NCBI RefSeq assembly: GCF_008831285.2
Contig: NC_045149.1
Location: 14,782,578-14,846,577 of the forward strand
Source of the DNA: Nymphaea colorata
Lineage: Eukaryota > Streptophyta > Magnoliopsida > Nymphaeales > Nymphaeaceae
DNA length: 64,000 nucleotides
Direction of reading: 5' to 3'
Shown here: piece by piece, positions 10,851 through 23,390 of the stretch
How the letters are laid out: every line of letters begins with the position of its first letter
How positions within the stretch are numbered: the first letter of the stretch is position 1
Program-made: the position numbers and the translations under genes
Notes under the pieces: generated by a model
The model's input: the letters and a program-made list of their open reading frames with translations, nothing else
What the model was told of the DNA's origin: nothing
The model's database searches: none

Positions 10851-12417
10851 TACCTCAAACCATAGCAAGTAAGACCATCTTCCATACCAACCGCAAGAAG
10901 TCTTCAAAGTTGTCCTTAACAAATTGCAAACTGGTGACCAAGTGGGTTCCTAAGCAAGCCCATAAGATTCGCTGATGTGCTTCAACCTTTCCAACAAGCT
11001 TACGACCGACCTCATGTATCCCTGCAAATAACGTAGCACATATTATAGCGCCATGTCCTGACAAAACAAGAGAAACTAGAAAAGGTGTGCACCACCTCCT
11101 GCTATTGAGAAAACAGAAAAATCATGATCTCTTGAGAATACTAACAGGAAAGAGTCGTGTGGAGTGAATTCCATTTGCGTCACAGTCAAGCTGTGGGATC
11201 GTAAACATTAATACAGAGCCTACCATCATCCTACTCGCCATAGCCAGATTTCTGACTTTTGTAGGTGGTTTGAGAAAAAGATACTGGGAATTGCTGAATA
11301 AGGAGAAATTTACTTTTTATACAATAGCAGTTTGTACATCTAAAAATAAAATTTAGAAAGGTATGCGTACAGATGAAAAGGCTGCAGAGGCAAAATACGC
11401 ATCGAAGCTCAAAAGAAATGATATAACAAAGGCAAAAGTTTGGACGGTATCACCCTCATCATCCTTATCAAGTAGGATAAACTATAGCTTACAACCGCTC
11501 TAAAACTAACACATAACAGATTAACCCACCAAATGAACCAATAAGTTGGCATGAAAACTACAACAACCTTGTTTCTTAGGCTTCTTATGGAAGTTGAGGA
11601 GTCAGCTATGGCTGAAAACATGCTGCAGCAGAACATGTAGTCTAATGTACCTGATTCCTGCCCCAGGTGAAGCATTTAACATTGTTCATTCACATGAAGT
11701 CAACAGATCTAGTTAACTATTTGAAGGGCTGTGCCTCAGCTTTATATTTCCACAGAAAGATAGAGGAGCTCAATCGTCCCTACCTCCATTAGAGGTAAGC
11801 AAAAAAATTCAGGAAACATGGATCAACAACCCATAACATAGGCATCACAATTTCATGTCAAATACCAAACCAAACCAATACCACTAAGGTCTCTATCTCT
11901 CCCTCATGGCCAGTGCCCCTTTGACTTTCTGGTTACACACAAACCCACATCCATGGTACACTCTTAGCAGAGGCCCATTAGAAAACCGTGAAGACACTGA
12001 ACCACATATTTTAAGGGCCAACACGAAGTAGACACTGTTTTGAAGGTCATCAGATGATTATGTGATTGATATGCAAAGTGAAGAATGTTAACGGGTGTAA
12101 AGGTAAGGCATGCGTGGCAACAGCTATTGAACACAGCAAAGGCAAGGGATGCTCAAGTGTTGGACATGCACAGCAGATTTCTTCAATCAAAGATTCTATT
12201 GAAATGGAAAGCACCCATGTTAACGTTAAAGACAGTCATTGTAAATCAAGATCCATAAATCATGGTGAATGTAAAACAAAAATGGGATGGGAATCCTACT
12301 CAAAAACAAGATAGAAAGAGAGAGAGGTTTATTTCCATGGAATAGGACTGAACGACCAAACCACGTTAATTATTGTGCTCTTGTCTGTGGTTTCTCATTT
12401 TTTCATCAATTCTATTA
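10851..12417. other. Intergenic DNA; right part may be an eroded LTR
   Basis: No gene is supported. Because a Copia primer-binding site begins at 12418, the sequence just to its left (up to a few hundred bp) should be what remains of a 5' LTR, but I could not find a left LTR boundary or a second LTR. A minus-strand open frame at 10855-11064 is unassigned. Confidence 0.4.
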
Positions 12418-12758
12418 TGGTATCAGAGTGCTAAGGCAATGTTCAACCTTCGTTCAGCCATGGCGACACCGACCAAGAGCACAATATGCGAAAATCAGAC
12501 TAACGGTATGAATACTAGTATATTACCTCCTCTCCTTCAGCTTCCAAGCAATCTGCAGCACTTTCTCAGCATCAAATTGAATTCTGAAAATTATTTGTTT
12601 GGGAGTCGCAATTGACTGCTCAAAACAGGTCCATGTTTCGTGACCCAAGTTTATATCCAAGTACAATCGGAAGCACTTCAATATGCCACTATGACAAGGC
12701 CAGACATATCATTTGCTGTCAATAGAGTCTGTCAATATATGCACAATAGAGAGATATT
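12418..12758 (+). pseudogene. Internally deleted Ty1/Copia retrotransposon remnant
   Basis: TGGTATCAGAG at 12418-12428 matches the initiator-tRNA-Met primer-binding site of plant Copia elements. An open frame at 12460-12615 then ends with a peptide (LSIKLNSENYLFGSRN) resembling the conserved start of Copia gag, and stops. After only about 20 bases the sequence resumes with the end of the reverse transcriptase domain: [11 protein letters not shown] in one frame at about 12637-12670, then [17 protein letters not shown] and VCQYMH in the next frame, the switch being one extra base. Nearly all of gag, protease, integrase and most of RT is missing. A following A-rich run (from 12758) ends the recognisable part. 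Non-functional. Confidence 0.8.
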
Positions 12759-13090
12759 AAAAAAAAAACAAAAAAACAAACAATAGAGAAAGGGGTGCCC
12801 CTTCATGCATTAAGACAAAGGGCCTGTAGAGCCGCCCCCTCTTCGAGTGTGGAGGCGACGCACAAAGGTGGTTGCTCGGCAGTCCCTTGGAGAGAGTGAG
12901 AGAGACCCAAGTAATGAATCTAGTAAAGGACCATTTTGGAACTTATCAAATTCAAAGAATGAATTAGATTTCTGGCTGGTCTAAACCTATACTGGTTCTT
13001 CAAAACCTATACATTTATTGCATTTTACATAAAAACATAGTTCATCTTAAGACTTAAGCTAATCCAAGTCGCATTTGAAAAAAAAAACAA
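12759..13090. other. Unassigned DNA between Copia remnant and satellite
   Basis: An A-rich start, a GC-rich middle (12790-12900) and nothing recognisable. AAATTCTCGACTTCT occurs at 13091 and again at about 13150, where the satellite proper begins, so the left edge of the array is a small duplication. Confidence 0.4.
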
Positions 13091-13159
13091 ATTCTCGACT
13101 TCTCGTCCAGATGTCATACAAATCTATACCCAATGGGCTCAGATGTCATAAATTCTCGA

Positions 13160-15515
13160 CTTCTTGACAACATTGTCCAAAGAATAATTGAATATCAAAA
13201 ATCGTTACTACAGTATAGATCACTTTTTGTCAAATCGTCCACAATCAACTTCTCAAACCACCAATCATACAACCAACATTTATTTGAGGAGAAAGAGTAC
13301 CATACCAATGATACACAATGTCATATTGGGAATTTGGATCAGAGGTCTGATCTGACCCGGATAAGTTGTTGAACTCAGATTTAAAATCTCGATTTGAATC
13401 AGAGGTCTAATCTGATCCGTCTTCGATGTTGGATTTTGATTTGGGACCAATGATTTGGATTAGAGGCCGAATCTGCGATGTTGAATTTGGATTAGTGGTC
13501 TCATCTGATCCGGTATAGATGTTGAAATTTACATCATGGGTCCGGACCAGAGGTCTGATCTGTCCGGCTTTAGGTGTTTGCCACCAGACTCTAGATCACA
13601 TGTCTAACATGATCTTCTTTAGATGTTGTACTTGGGTTTGGATTTATGTCTATGGTTTACAATCTACTTTCCAGCATCATATGGGTGATCCCCTAAGCAT
13701 CCCAATAAACAAGTTGAAAGCTCAAATGTAATGAAAATGTAATTTGTCCAAAAGATAAGGATTTTAATTTCCATGTACAATTATTACATATCAAATATTG
13801 CATACAAAATCTTTGAATGGGGAACATTGAAGATAATTATCCAACGTTGGAATAGCCTAATCCAAGATTGAAATATTTATATCAATCTTCTTGGCAAAAC
13901 AATCCAAAGAATCATTGAAGATCACAAATTGTTCATATAGTATACATCTCTTATTCTAAAATAGTCCACAATGAACTACTTGAACTGTCAACCTTTACTC
14001 ATGTCTATGATCGTGATCTACAATCTACTTTTCAACATCATGTTGTCGATCTCCTAAGAATCCCAATAAACAAGTTTAAAGGCCATAAGTAATGAAAATG
14101 TACTTTGTCACAAAGATCATGATTTTAATTTTCCAAGTACAATTATTACATATCAAATATTGAACACAAAATCTTTGAATGGGGAACATCAAGGATAATT
14201 ATCCAACGTTGGAATATCATAACCCATGATTGAAACATTCATATCAATCTTATTGGCAAAACAATCCAAAGAATCGTTGAGGATCACAAATTGTTCGTAC
14301 AGTAAACATTTCTTTTTCTAAAATAGTCCACAATCCACTTCTTGAACCGTCAATCATACGTCCAACATTTATTTGACGGAAAAAAATATCAAAGAAATAA
14401 TAGAAGATACCATATGAGAATTTGGATCAGAGCTCTTATATTGACCCAAACAGGGTGTTCAACTCGAATTGAAGATTTCGGTTTGAATCAGAAGTCTAAT
14501 CTAATCCAGCTTAAGTGTTGGATTTTGGTTTGGGATCAATGATTTGAATAAGACGCTTTAACATGATTCGTATCTAGGGTCTAGACCAGACGTCTTATAT
14601 GTATGCCTTTAGGAGTTGGATTTGGATTTTGCAACAAGGGTGTAGATCACAACTGTAATATGATCATATCTAAATGTTGAACTTGGATTTGCATTTAAGT
14701 GTAGGATCGGGATCTACGGTACCCCTTTTGGCATCATGTGGGAGATCTCCTAAGCATCCCAATAAAGAAGTTGGAATCACATGAATAATCAAAATGATTT
14801 TGTCCAATGGATAAAGATTTCAATTTTCCATGTACAATTATGTGACGTATGAGGAATCATGGAAAGGGGGACAACAAAGATAATTATACAAGGTTGGAAT
14901 ATCCTAATCTTTTAACCAAATATTCATGTCAACCTTCTTGACAATATTGTCCAAAAAATAATTGAATATCATAAATTGTTCATACAGTATACATCTCTTT
15001 TTTTCAAATCGTCCACAATCAACTTCTCAAACCACCAATCATACATCCAACATTATTTGACGAGAAAGACTACCATACCAATGATGCACAATCTTATACT
15101 GGGAAATTGGATCAGAGGTCTAATCTGACCCGGATCAGCTGTTGAGCTCATATTTAAAATCTCGATTTGAATCAGAGGTCTAATCTGATTCGTCTTCATC
15201 TTCAGGGTTGTTGTAAATCACAAGTGTCAAACGATCATATTTAAATGTTGAACTTGGATTTGCATTTAAGTGTAGGATCGGGATCTACGATCTACCTTTC
15301 GGCATCATGTGGGTGATCCCCTAAGCATCTTAATATAAAAGTTGAAAGGACATGAGTAATGAAAATGATTTTGTCCAATGGATAAAGATTACAACTCTCC
15401 ATATATAATTATAACATATGAAATATTCAACATAAAACTCATGAGAGGGGGGACATCAAAGATAATTCTACAAGGTTGGAATATCCTAATCCTTTATTCA
15501 AATATTTATACCAAT
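13160..15515. repeat. Array unit 0: variant A, truncated B, full B, C
   Basis: A0 (13160, 727 bp) lacks the 60-bp internal duplication of later A monomers. It is followed by a B of only 362 bp (13887), a normal B (14249) and C (14934). This edge copy is irregular, as expected for the margin of an array kept uniform by unequal exchange. Confidence 0.85.
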
Positions 15516-17571
15516 CTTCTTGACAACATTGTTTAAAGAATAATTGAATATCATAAATTGTTCATATAGTATACATCTCTTCTTTTCAAGTCACCACAAT
15601 CAAATTTTTCAAACCACCAATCATACGTCCAAAATTTATTTGTTTTTCAAGTCTCCACAATCAAACTTCTCAAGCCACCAATCATACGTCCAAAATTTAT
15701 TTGACGAGAAAGAGTACCATGCCAATGATACACAATGTCATATTGGGAATTTGGATCAGAGGTCTGATCTGACCCGGATAAGTTGTTGAACTCAAATTTA
15801 AAATCTCGATTTGAATCAGAGGTCTAATCTGATCTGTCTTGGGTGTTGGATTTTGATTTGGGACCAATGATTTGGATTAGAGGCCGAATCTGCGATGTTG
15901 AATTTGGATCAGTGGTCTCATCTAATCCGGCATAGATGTTGAAATTTACATCATGGGTCCAGACCAGACGTCTGATCTGTCCGGCTTTAGATGTTTGCAA
16001 CTAGACTCTATATCACATCTCTAATATGATCTTATTTAGATGTTGTACTTGGGTTTCGATTTATGTCTATGATCGTGATCTTCAATCTACTTTTCAACAT
16101 CATGTAGTCGATCTCCTAAGAATCCCAATAAACAAGTTTAAAGGCCATAAGTAATGAAAAAGTACTTTGTCACAAAGATCATGATTCTAATTTTCCAAGT
16201 ACAATTATTACATATCAAATATTGAACACAAAATCTTTGAATGGGGAACATCAAGGATAATTATCCAACGTTCGAATATCCTAATCCATAATTGAAATAT
16301 TCATATCAATCTTATTGGCAAAACAATCCAAAGAAACGTTGAAGATCACAAATTGTTCGTATAGTATACATCTCTTTTTCTAAAATGGTCCACAATCAAC
16401 TTCTTGAACCGTCAATCATACGTCCAACATTTATTTCACGAAAAAAAATATCAAAGAAATAATGGAAGATACCATATGGGAATTTGGATCAGAGGTCTTA
16501 TCATGACCCAAACAGGGTTTTCAACTCGGATTGAAGATTTCGGTTTGAATCACTAGTCTAATCTAATCCAGCTTAAGTGTTGGATTTTGGTTTGGGATCA
16601 AAGATTTGAATAAGACGCATTAACATGATTCGTATCTTGGGTCTAGACCAGACGTCTTATATGTCTGCCTTTAGGACTAGGATTTGGATTTCGCAACAAG
16701 GGTGTAGATAACAAGTTTAATATGATCATATTTAAATGTTGAACTTGGATTTGCATTTAAGTGGAGGATCGGGATCTACAATACACCTTTTGAAATCATG
16801 TGGGAGATCTTCTAAGCATCCCAATAAACAAGTTGAAAGGACATGAATAATCAAAATTATTTTGTCCAATGGATAAAGATTTCAATTTTCCAAGTACAAT
16901 TATCTGACGTATGAGGAATCTTGGAAAGGGGGACAACAAAGATAATTATACAAGGTTGGAATATCCTAATCTTTTAATCAAATATTCATGTCAACCTTCT
17001 TGACAATATTGTCCAAAAAATATTTGAATATCATAAATTGTTCATACAGTATACATCTCTTTTTTTCAAATCGTCCACAATCAACTTCTCAAACCACCAA
17101 TCATACATCCAACATTATTTGACGAGAAAGACTACCATACCAGTGATGCACAATCTCATATTGGGAAATTGGATCAGAGGTCTGACGTGACCCGGATCAG
17201 CTGTTGAACTCATATTTAAAATCTCGATTTGAATCAGAGGTCCAATCTGATTCGTCTTCAGGGTTGTTGTAAATCACAAGTGTCATACGATCATATTTAA
17301 ATGTTGAACTTGGATTTGCATTTAAGTGTAGAATCGGGATCTACGATCTACCTTTCGGCATCATGTGGGTGATCCCCTAAGCATCTTAATAAAAAAGTTG
17401 AAAGGACATGAGTAATGAAAATGATTTTGTCCAATGGATAAAGATTACAACTCTCCATATATAATTACAACATATGAAATATTCAACACAAAACTCATGA
17501 GAGGGGGGACATCAAAGATAATTCTACAAGGATGGAATATCCTAATCCTTTATTCAAATATTTATAACAAT
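15516..17571. repeat. Array unit 1 (A-B-C, 2056 bp)
   Basis: Monomers start at 15516, 16311 and 16996. This is the first fully regular unit. Confidence 0.9.
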
Positions 17572-19625
17572 CTTCTTGACAACATTGTTTAAAGAATAAT
17601 TGAATATCATAAATTGTTCATATAGTATACATCTTTTCTTTTCAAGTCTCCACAATCAAATTTTTCAAACCACCAATCATACGTCCAAAATTTATTTGTT
17701 TTTCAAGTCTCCACAATCAAGCTTCTCAAGCCACCAATCATACGTCCAAAATTTATTTGACGAGAAAGAGTACCATGCCAATGATACACAATGTCATATT
17801 GGGAATTTGGATCAGAGGTCTGATCTGACCCGGATAAGTTGTGGAACTCAAATTTAAAATCTCGCTTTGAATCAGAGGTCTAATCTGATCTGTCTTGGGT
17901 GTTGGATTTTGATTTGGGACCAATGATTTGGATTAGAGGCCGAATCTGCGATGTTGAATTTGGATCAGTGGTCTCATCTAATCCGTCATAGATGTTGAAA
18001 TTTACATCATGGGTCCGAACCAGACGTCTGATCTGTCCAGCTTTAGGTGTTTGCAACTAGACTCTATATCGCATCTCTAATATGATCTTATTTAGATGTT
18101 GTACTTCGGTTTCGATTTATGTCTATGATCGTGATCTTCAATCTACTTTTCAACATCATGTAGTCGATCTCCTAAGAATCCCAATAAACAAGTTTAAAGG
18201 CCATAAGTAATGAAAATGTACTTTGTCACAAAGATCATGATTCTAATTTTCCAAGTACAATTATTACATATCAAATATTGAACACAAAATCTTTGAATGG
18301 GGAACATCAAGGATAATTATCCAACGTTCGAATATCCTAATCCATGATTGAAATATTCATATCAATCTTATTGGCAAAACAATCCAAAGAATCGATGAAG
18401 ATCACAAATTGTTCGTATAGTATACATCTCTTTTTCTAAAATAGTCCACAATCCACTTCTTGAACCATCAATCATACGTCCAACATTTATTTGACGGAAA
18501 AAAATATCAAAGAAATAATGGAAGATACCATATCGGAATTTGGATCAGAGGTCTTATCTTGACCCAAACAGGATGTTCAACTCGGATTGAAGATTTCGGT
18601 TTGAATCAGAAGTCTAATCTAATCCAGCTTAAGTGTTGGATTTTGGTTTGGGATCAAAGATTTGAATAAGACGCTTTAACATGATTTGTATCTTGGGTCT
18701 AGAACAGACCTCTTATATGTCTGCCTTTAGGAGTTGGTATAGGATTTTGCAACAAGGGTGTAGATCACAAGTGTAATATGATCATATCTAAATGTTGAAC
18801 TTGGATTTGCATTTAAGTGAAGGATCGGGATCTACGATACACCTTTTGGCATCATGTGGGAGATCTCCTAAGCATCCCAATAAACAGGTTGAAAGGACAT
18901 GAATAATCAAAATGATTTTGTCCAATAGATAAAGATTTCAATTTTCCATGTACAATTATCTGACGTATGAGGAATCTTGGAAAGGGGGACAACAAAGATA
19001 ATTATACAAAGTTGGAATATCCTAATCTTTTAACCAAATATTCATGTCAACCTTCTTGACAATATTGTCCAAAGAATAATTGCATATCAAAAATTGTTCA
19101 TACAGTATACATCTCTTTTTTTCAAATCGTCCACAATCAACTTCTCAAACCACCAATCATACATCCAACATTTATTTGACGAGAAAGACTACCATACCAA
19201 TGATGCACAATCTCATATTGGGAATTTGGATCAGAGGTCTGATCTGACCCGGATCAGCTGTTGAACTCATATTTAAAATCTCGATTTGAGTCAGAGGTCT
19301 AATCTGATTCGTCTTCAGGGTTGTTGTAAATCACAAGTGTCATACGATCATATTTAAATGTTGAACTTGGATTTGCATTTAAGTGTAGGATCGGGAACTA
19401 CGATCTACCTTTCGGCATCATGTGGGTGATCTCCTAAGCATCTTAATAAAAAAGTTGAAAGGACATCAGTAATGAAAATCATTTTGTCCAATGGATAAAG
19501 ATAACAATTTTCCATATATAATTAAAATATATGAAATATTCAACACAAAACTCATGAGAGGGGGGACATCAAAGATAATTCTACAAGGTTGGAATATCCT
19601 AATCTTTTATTCAAATATTTATACC
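17572..19625. repeat. Array unit 2 (A-B-C, about 2054 bp)
   Basis: Monomers start at 17572, 18367 and 19052. Closely similar to unit 1. Confidence 0.9.
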
Positions 19626-21417
19626 AATCACAACATTGTTCAAAGAATAATTGAATATCATAAATTGTTCATATAGTATACATCTCTTCTTTTCAAGTCT
19701 CCACAATCAAATTTCTCAAACCACCAATCATACGTCCAAAATTTATTTGTTTTTCAAGTCTCCACAATCAAACTTCTCAAGCCACCAATCATGCGTCCAA
19801 AATCTATTAGACAAGAAAAAGTATCATGCCAATGATACACAACGTCATATTGGGAATTTGGATCAGAGGTCTGATCTGACCCGGATAAGTTGTTGAACTC
19901 AAATTTAAAATCTCGATTTGAATCAGAGGTCTAATCCGATCCGTCTTGGGTGTTGGATTTTGATTTGGGACCAATGATTTGGACTAGAGGCCGAATCTGC
20001 GATGTTGAATTTGGATCAGTGGTCTCATCTAATCCGGCATAGATGTTGAAATCAACATCATGGGTCCGAACCAGAGGTTTGATTTGTCCGGCTTTAGATG
20101 TTTGCAACTAGACTCTATATCACATCTCTAATATGATATTATTTAGATGTTCTACTTGGGTTTCGATTTATGTCTATGATCGTGTTCTTCAATCTACTTT
20201 TCAACATCATGTGGTCGATCTCCTAAGAATCCCAATAAACAAGTTTAAAGGCCATAAGTAATGAAAATGTACTTTGTCACAAAGATTATGATTTTAACTT
20301 TCCAAGTACAATTATTACATATCAAATATTGAACACAAAATCTTTGAATGGAGAACATCAAGGATAATTATCCAACGTTGGAATACCCTAATCCAAGATT
20401 GAAATATTCATATCAATCTTATTGGCAAAACAATCCAAAGAATCGTTGAAGATCACAAATTGTTCGTATAGTATACATCTCTTTTTCTAAAATAGTCCAC
20501 AATCCACTTCTTGAACCGTCAATCATACGTCCAACATTTATTTGACGGAAAAAAATATCAAAGAAATAATGGAAGATACCATATGGGAATTTGGATCAGA
20601 GGTCTTATCTTGACCCAAACAGGGTGTTCAACTCGGATTGAAGATTTCGGTTTGAATCAGAAGTCTAATCTAATCCAGCTTAAGTGTTGGATTTTGGTAT
20701 GGGATCATCAATGATTTGAATAAGACGCATTAACATGATTCGTATCTTGGGTCTAAACCAGACGTCTTATATGTCTGCCTTTAGGAGTTTGATTTGGATT
20801 TTGCAACAAGGGTGTAGATCACAACTGTAATATGATCATATCTAAATGTTGAACTTGGATTTGCATTTAAGTGTAGGATCGGGATCTACGGTACCCCTTT
20901 TGGCATCATGTGGGAGATCTCCTAAGCATCCCAATAAAGAAGTTGGAATCACATGAATAATCAAAATGATTTTGTCCAATGGATAAAGATTTCAATTTTC
21001 CATGTACAATTATGTGACGTATGAGAAATCTTGGAAAGGGGGACAACAAAGATAATTATACAAGGTTGGAATATCCTAATCTTTTATCCAAATATTCATG
21101 TCAACCTTCTTGACAATATTATCCAAAGAATAATTGCATATTATAAATTGTTCATACAATATACATCTCTTTTTTTCAATTCGTCCACAATCAACTTCTC
21201 AAACCATCAATCATACATCCAACATTTATTTGACGAGAAAGACTACCATACTAATGATACACAATGTCATATTGGGAATTTGGATCAGAGGTCTGATCTG
21301 ACCCGGATCAGCTGTTGAACTCATATTTAAAATCTCGATTTGAATCAGAGGTCTAATCTGATTCGTCTTCAGGGTTGTTGTAAATCACAAGTGTCATACG
21401 ATCATATTTAAATGTTG
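19626..21417. repeat. Array unit 3 (A-B-truncated C)
   Basis: A starts at about 19626 without the usual CTTCTTGA anchor (a short deletion), B at 20418 and C at 21106. C breaks off near 21417, soon after AAATGTTG. Confidence 0.85.
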
Positions 21418-23390
21418 GAAAGACTACCATACCAATGATACACAACGTCCAAAATTTATTTGTTTTTCTAGTCTGCACAATCAAACTTCTCAAGCCACCA
21501 ACCACACGACCAAAATTTATTTGACGAGAAAGAGTACCATGCCAATGATACACAATGTCATATTGGGAATTTGGATCAGAGGTCTGATCTGACCCGGATA
21601 AGCTGTTGAACTCAAATTTAAAATCTCGATTTGAATCAGAGGTCTACTCTGATCCGTCTTGGGTGTTGGATTTTGATTTGGGACCAATGATTTGGACTAG
21701 AGGACGAATCTGCGATGTTGAATTTGGATCAGTGGTCTCATCTAATCCGGCATAGATGTTGAAATTTACATCAAGGGTCCGAACCAGAAGTCTGATCTGT
21801 CCGGCTTTAGGTGTTTGCAACTAGACTCTATATCACATCATTAATATGATCTTATTTAGATGTTGTACTTGGATTTCGATTTAGGTCTATGATCGTGATC
21901 TTCAATCTACTCTTCAACATCATGTGGTCGATCTCCTAAGAATACCAATAAACAAGTTAAAAGGCCATAAGTAATGAAAATGTACTTTGTCACAAAGATC
22001 ATGCTTTTAATTTTCCAAGTACAATTATTACATATCAAATATTGAACACAAAATCTTTGAATGGGGAACACCAAGGATAATTATCCAACGTTGGAATATC
22101 CTAATCCATGATTGAAATATTCATATCAATCTTATTGGCAAAACAATGCAAAGAATCGCTGAAGATCACAAATTGTTCGTATAGTATACATCTCTTTTTC
22201 TAAAATAGTCCACAATCCACTTCTTAAACCGTCAATCAAACGTCCAACATTTATTTGACGAAAAAAAATATCAAAGAAATAATGGAAGATACCATATGGG
22301 AATTTGGATCAGAGGTCTTATATTGACCCAAACAGGGTGTTCAACTCGGATTGAAGATTTCGGTTTGAATCAGAAGTCTAATCTAATCCAGCTTACTTGT
22401 TGGATTTTGGTTTGGGATCAAAGATTTGAATAAGACGCTTTAACATGATTCGTATCTTGGGTCTAGACCAGACGTCTTATATGTCTGCCTTTAGGAGTAG
22501 GATTTGGATTTTGCAACAAGGGTGTTGTAGATCACAAGTGTAATACGATCGTATCTAAATGTTGAACTTGGATTAGCATTTAACTTTAGGATCGGGATCT
22601 ACAATACACCTTTTGGCATCATGTGGGAGATCTCCTAAGCATCCCAATAAACAAGTTGAAAGGACATGAATAATCAAAATGATTTTGTCCAATGGATAAA
22701 GATTTCAATTTTCCATGTACAATTATGTGACGAATGAGGAATCTCGGAAAGGACAACAAAGATAATTATACAAGGTTGGAATATCCTAATCTTTTATCCA
22801 AATATTCATGTCAACCATCTTGACAATATTGTCCAAATAATAATTGCATATAATAAATTGTTCATACAGTATACATCTCTTTTTCAAATCGTCCACAATC
22901 AACTTCTCAAACCACCAATGATACATCCAACAATTATTTGACGACAAAGATTACCATACCAATGAAGCACAATCTCACATTGGGAATTTCGATCAGAGGT
23001 CTGATCTGACCCGGATCAGCTGTTGAACTCATATTTAAAATCGCGATTTGAATCAGAGGTCTAATCTGATTCGTCTTCAGGGTTGTTGTAAATCACAAGT
23101 GTCATACGATCATATTTAAATGTTGGACTTGGATTTACATTTAAGTGTACGATCGGGATCTACGATCTACCTTTCGTCATCATGTGGGTGATCTCCTAAG
23201 CATCTTAATAAAAAAGTTGAAAGGACATGAGTAATGAAAATCATTTTGTCCAATGGATAAAGAGTACAATTTTCCATATATAATTATAACATATGAAATA
23301 ATCAACACAAAACTCATGAGAGAGGGGACATCAAAGATAATTCTGCAAGGTTGGAATATCCTAATCTTTTATTCAAATATTTATATCAAT
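21418..23390. repeat. Array unit 4 (5'-truncated A, B, C)
   Basis: Begins with a C-like scrap (GAAAGACTACCATACC) joined to the middle of an A monomer (CGTCCAAAATTTATTTG). B follows at 22131 and C at 22816. The B-to-B spacing across this junction is 1713 bp instead of about 2055, so about 340 bp were lost. Confidence 0.85.

Noticed and set aside
10855-11064. 69-codon minus-strand frame as a gene fragment
   Set aside because: The peptide looks protein-like (FVKDNFEDFLRLVWK), but I could not tie it to a family or to neighbouring exons.
12066-12314. 82-codon plus-strand frame upstream of the Copia primer-binding site
   Set aside because: Position suggests it lies in or beside the old LTR; there is no known domain and composition is unremarkable.
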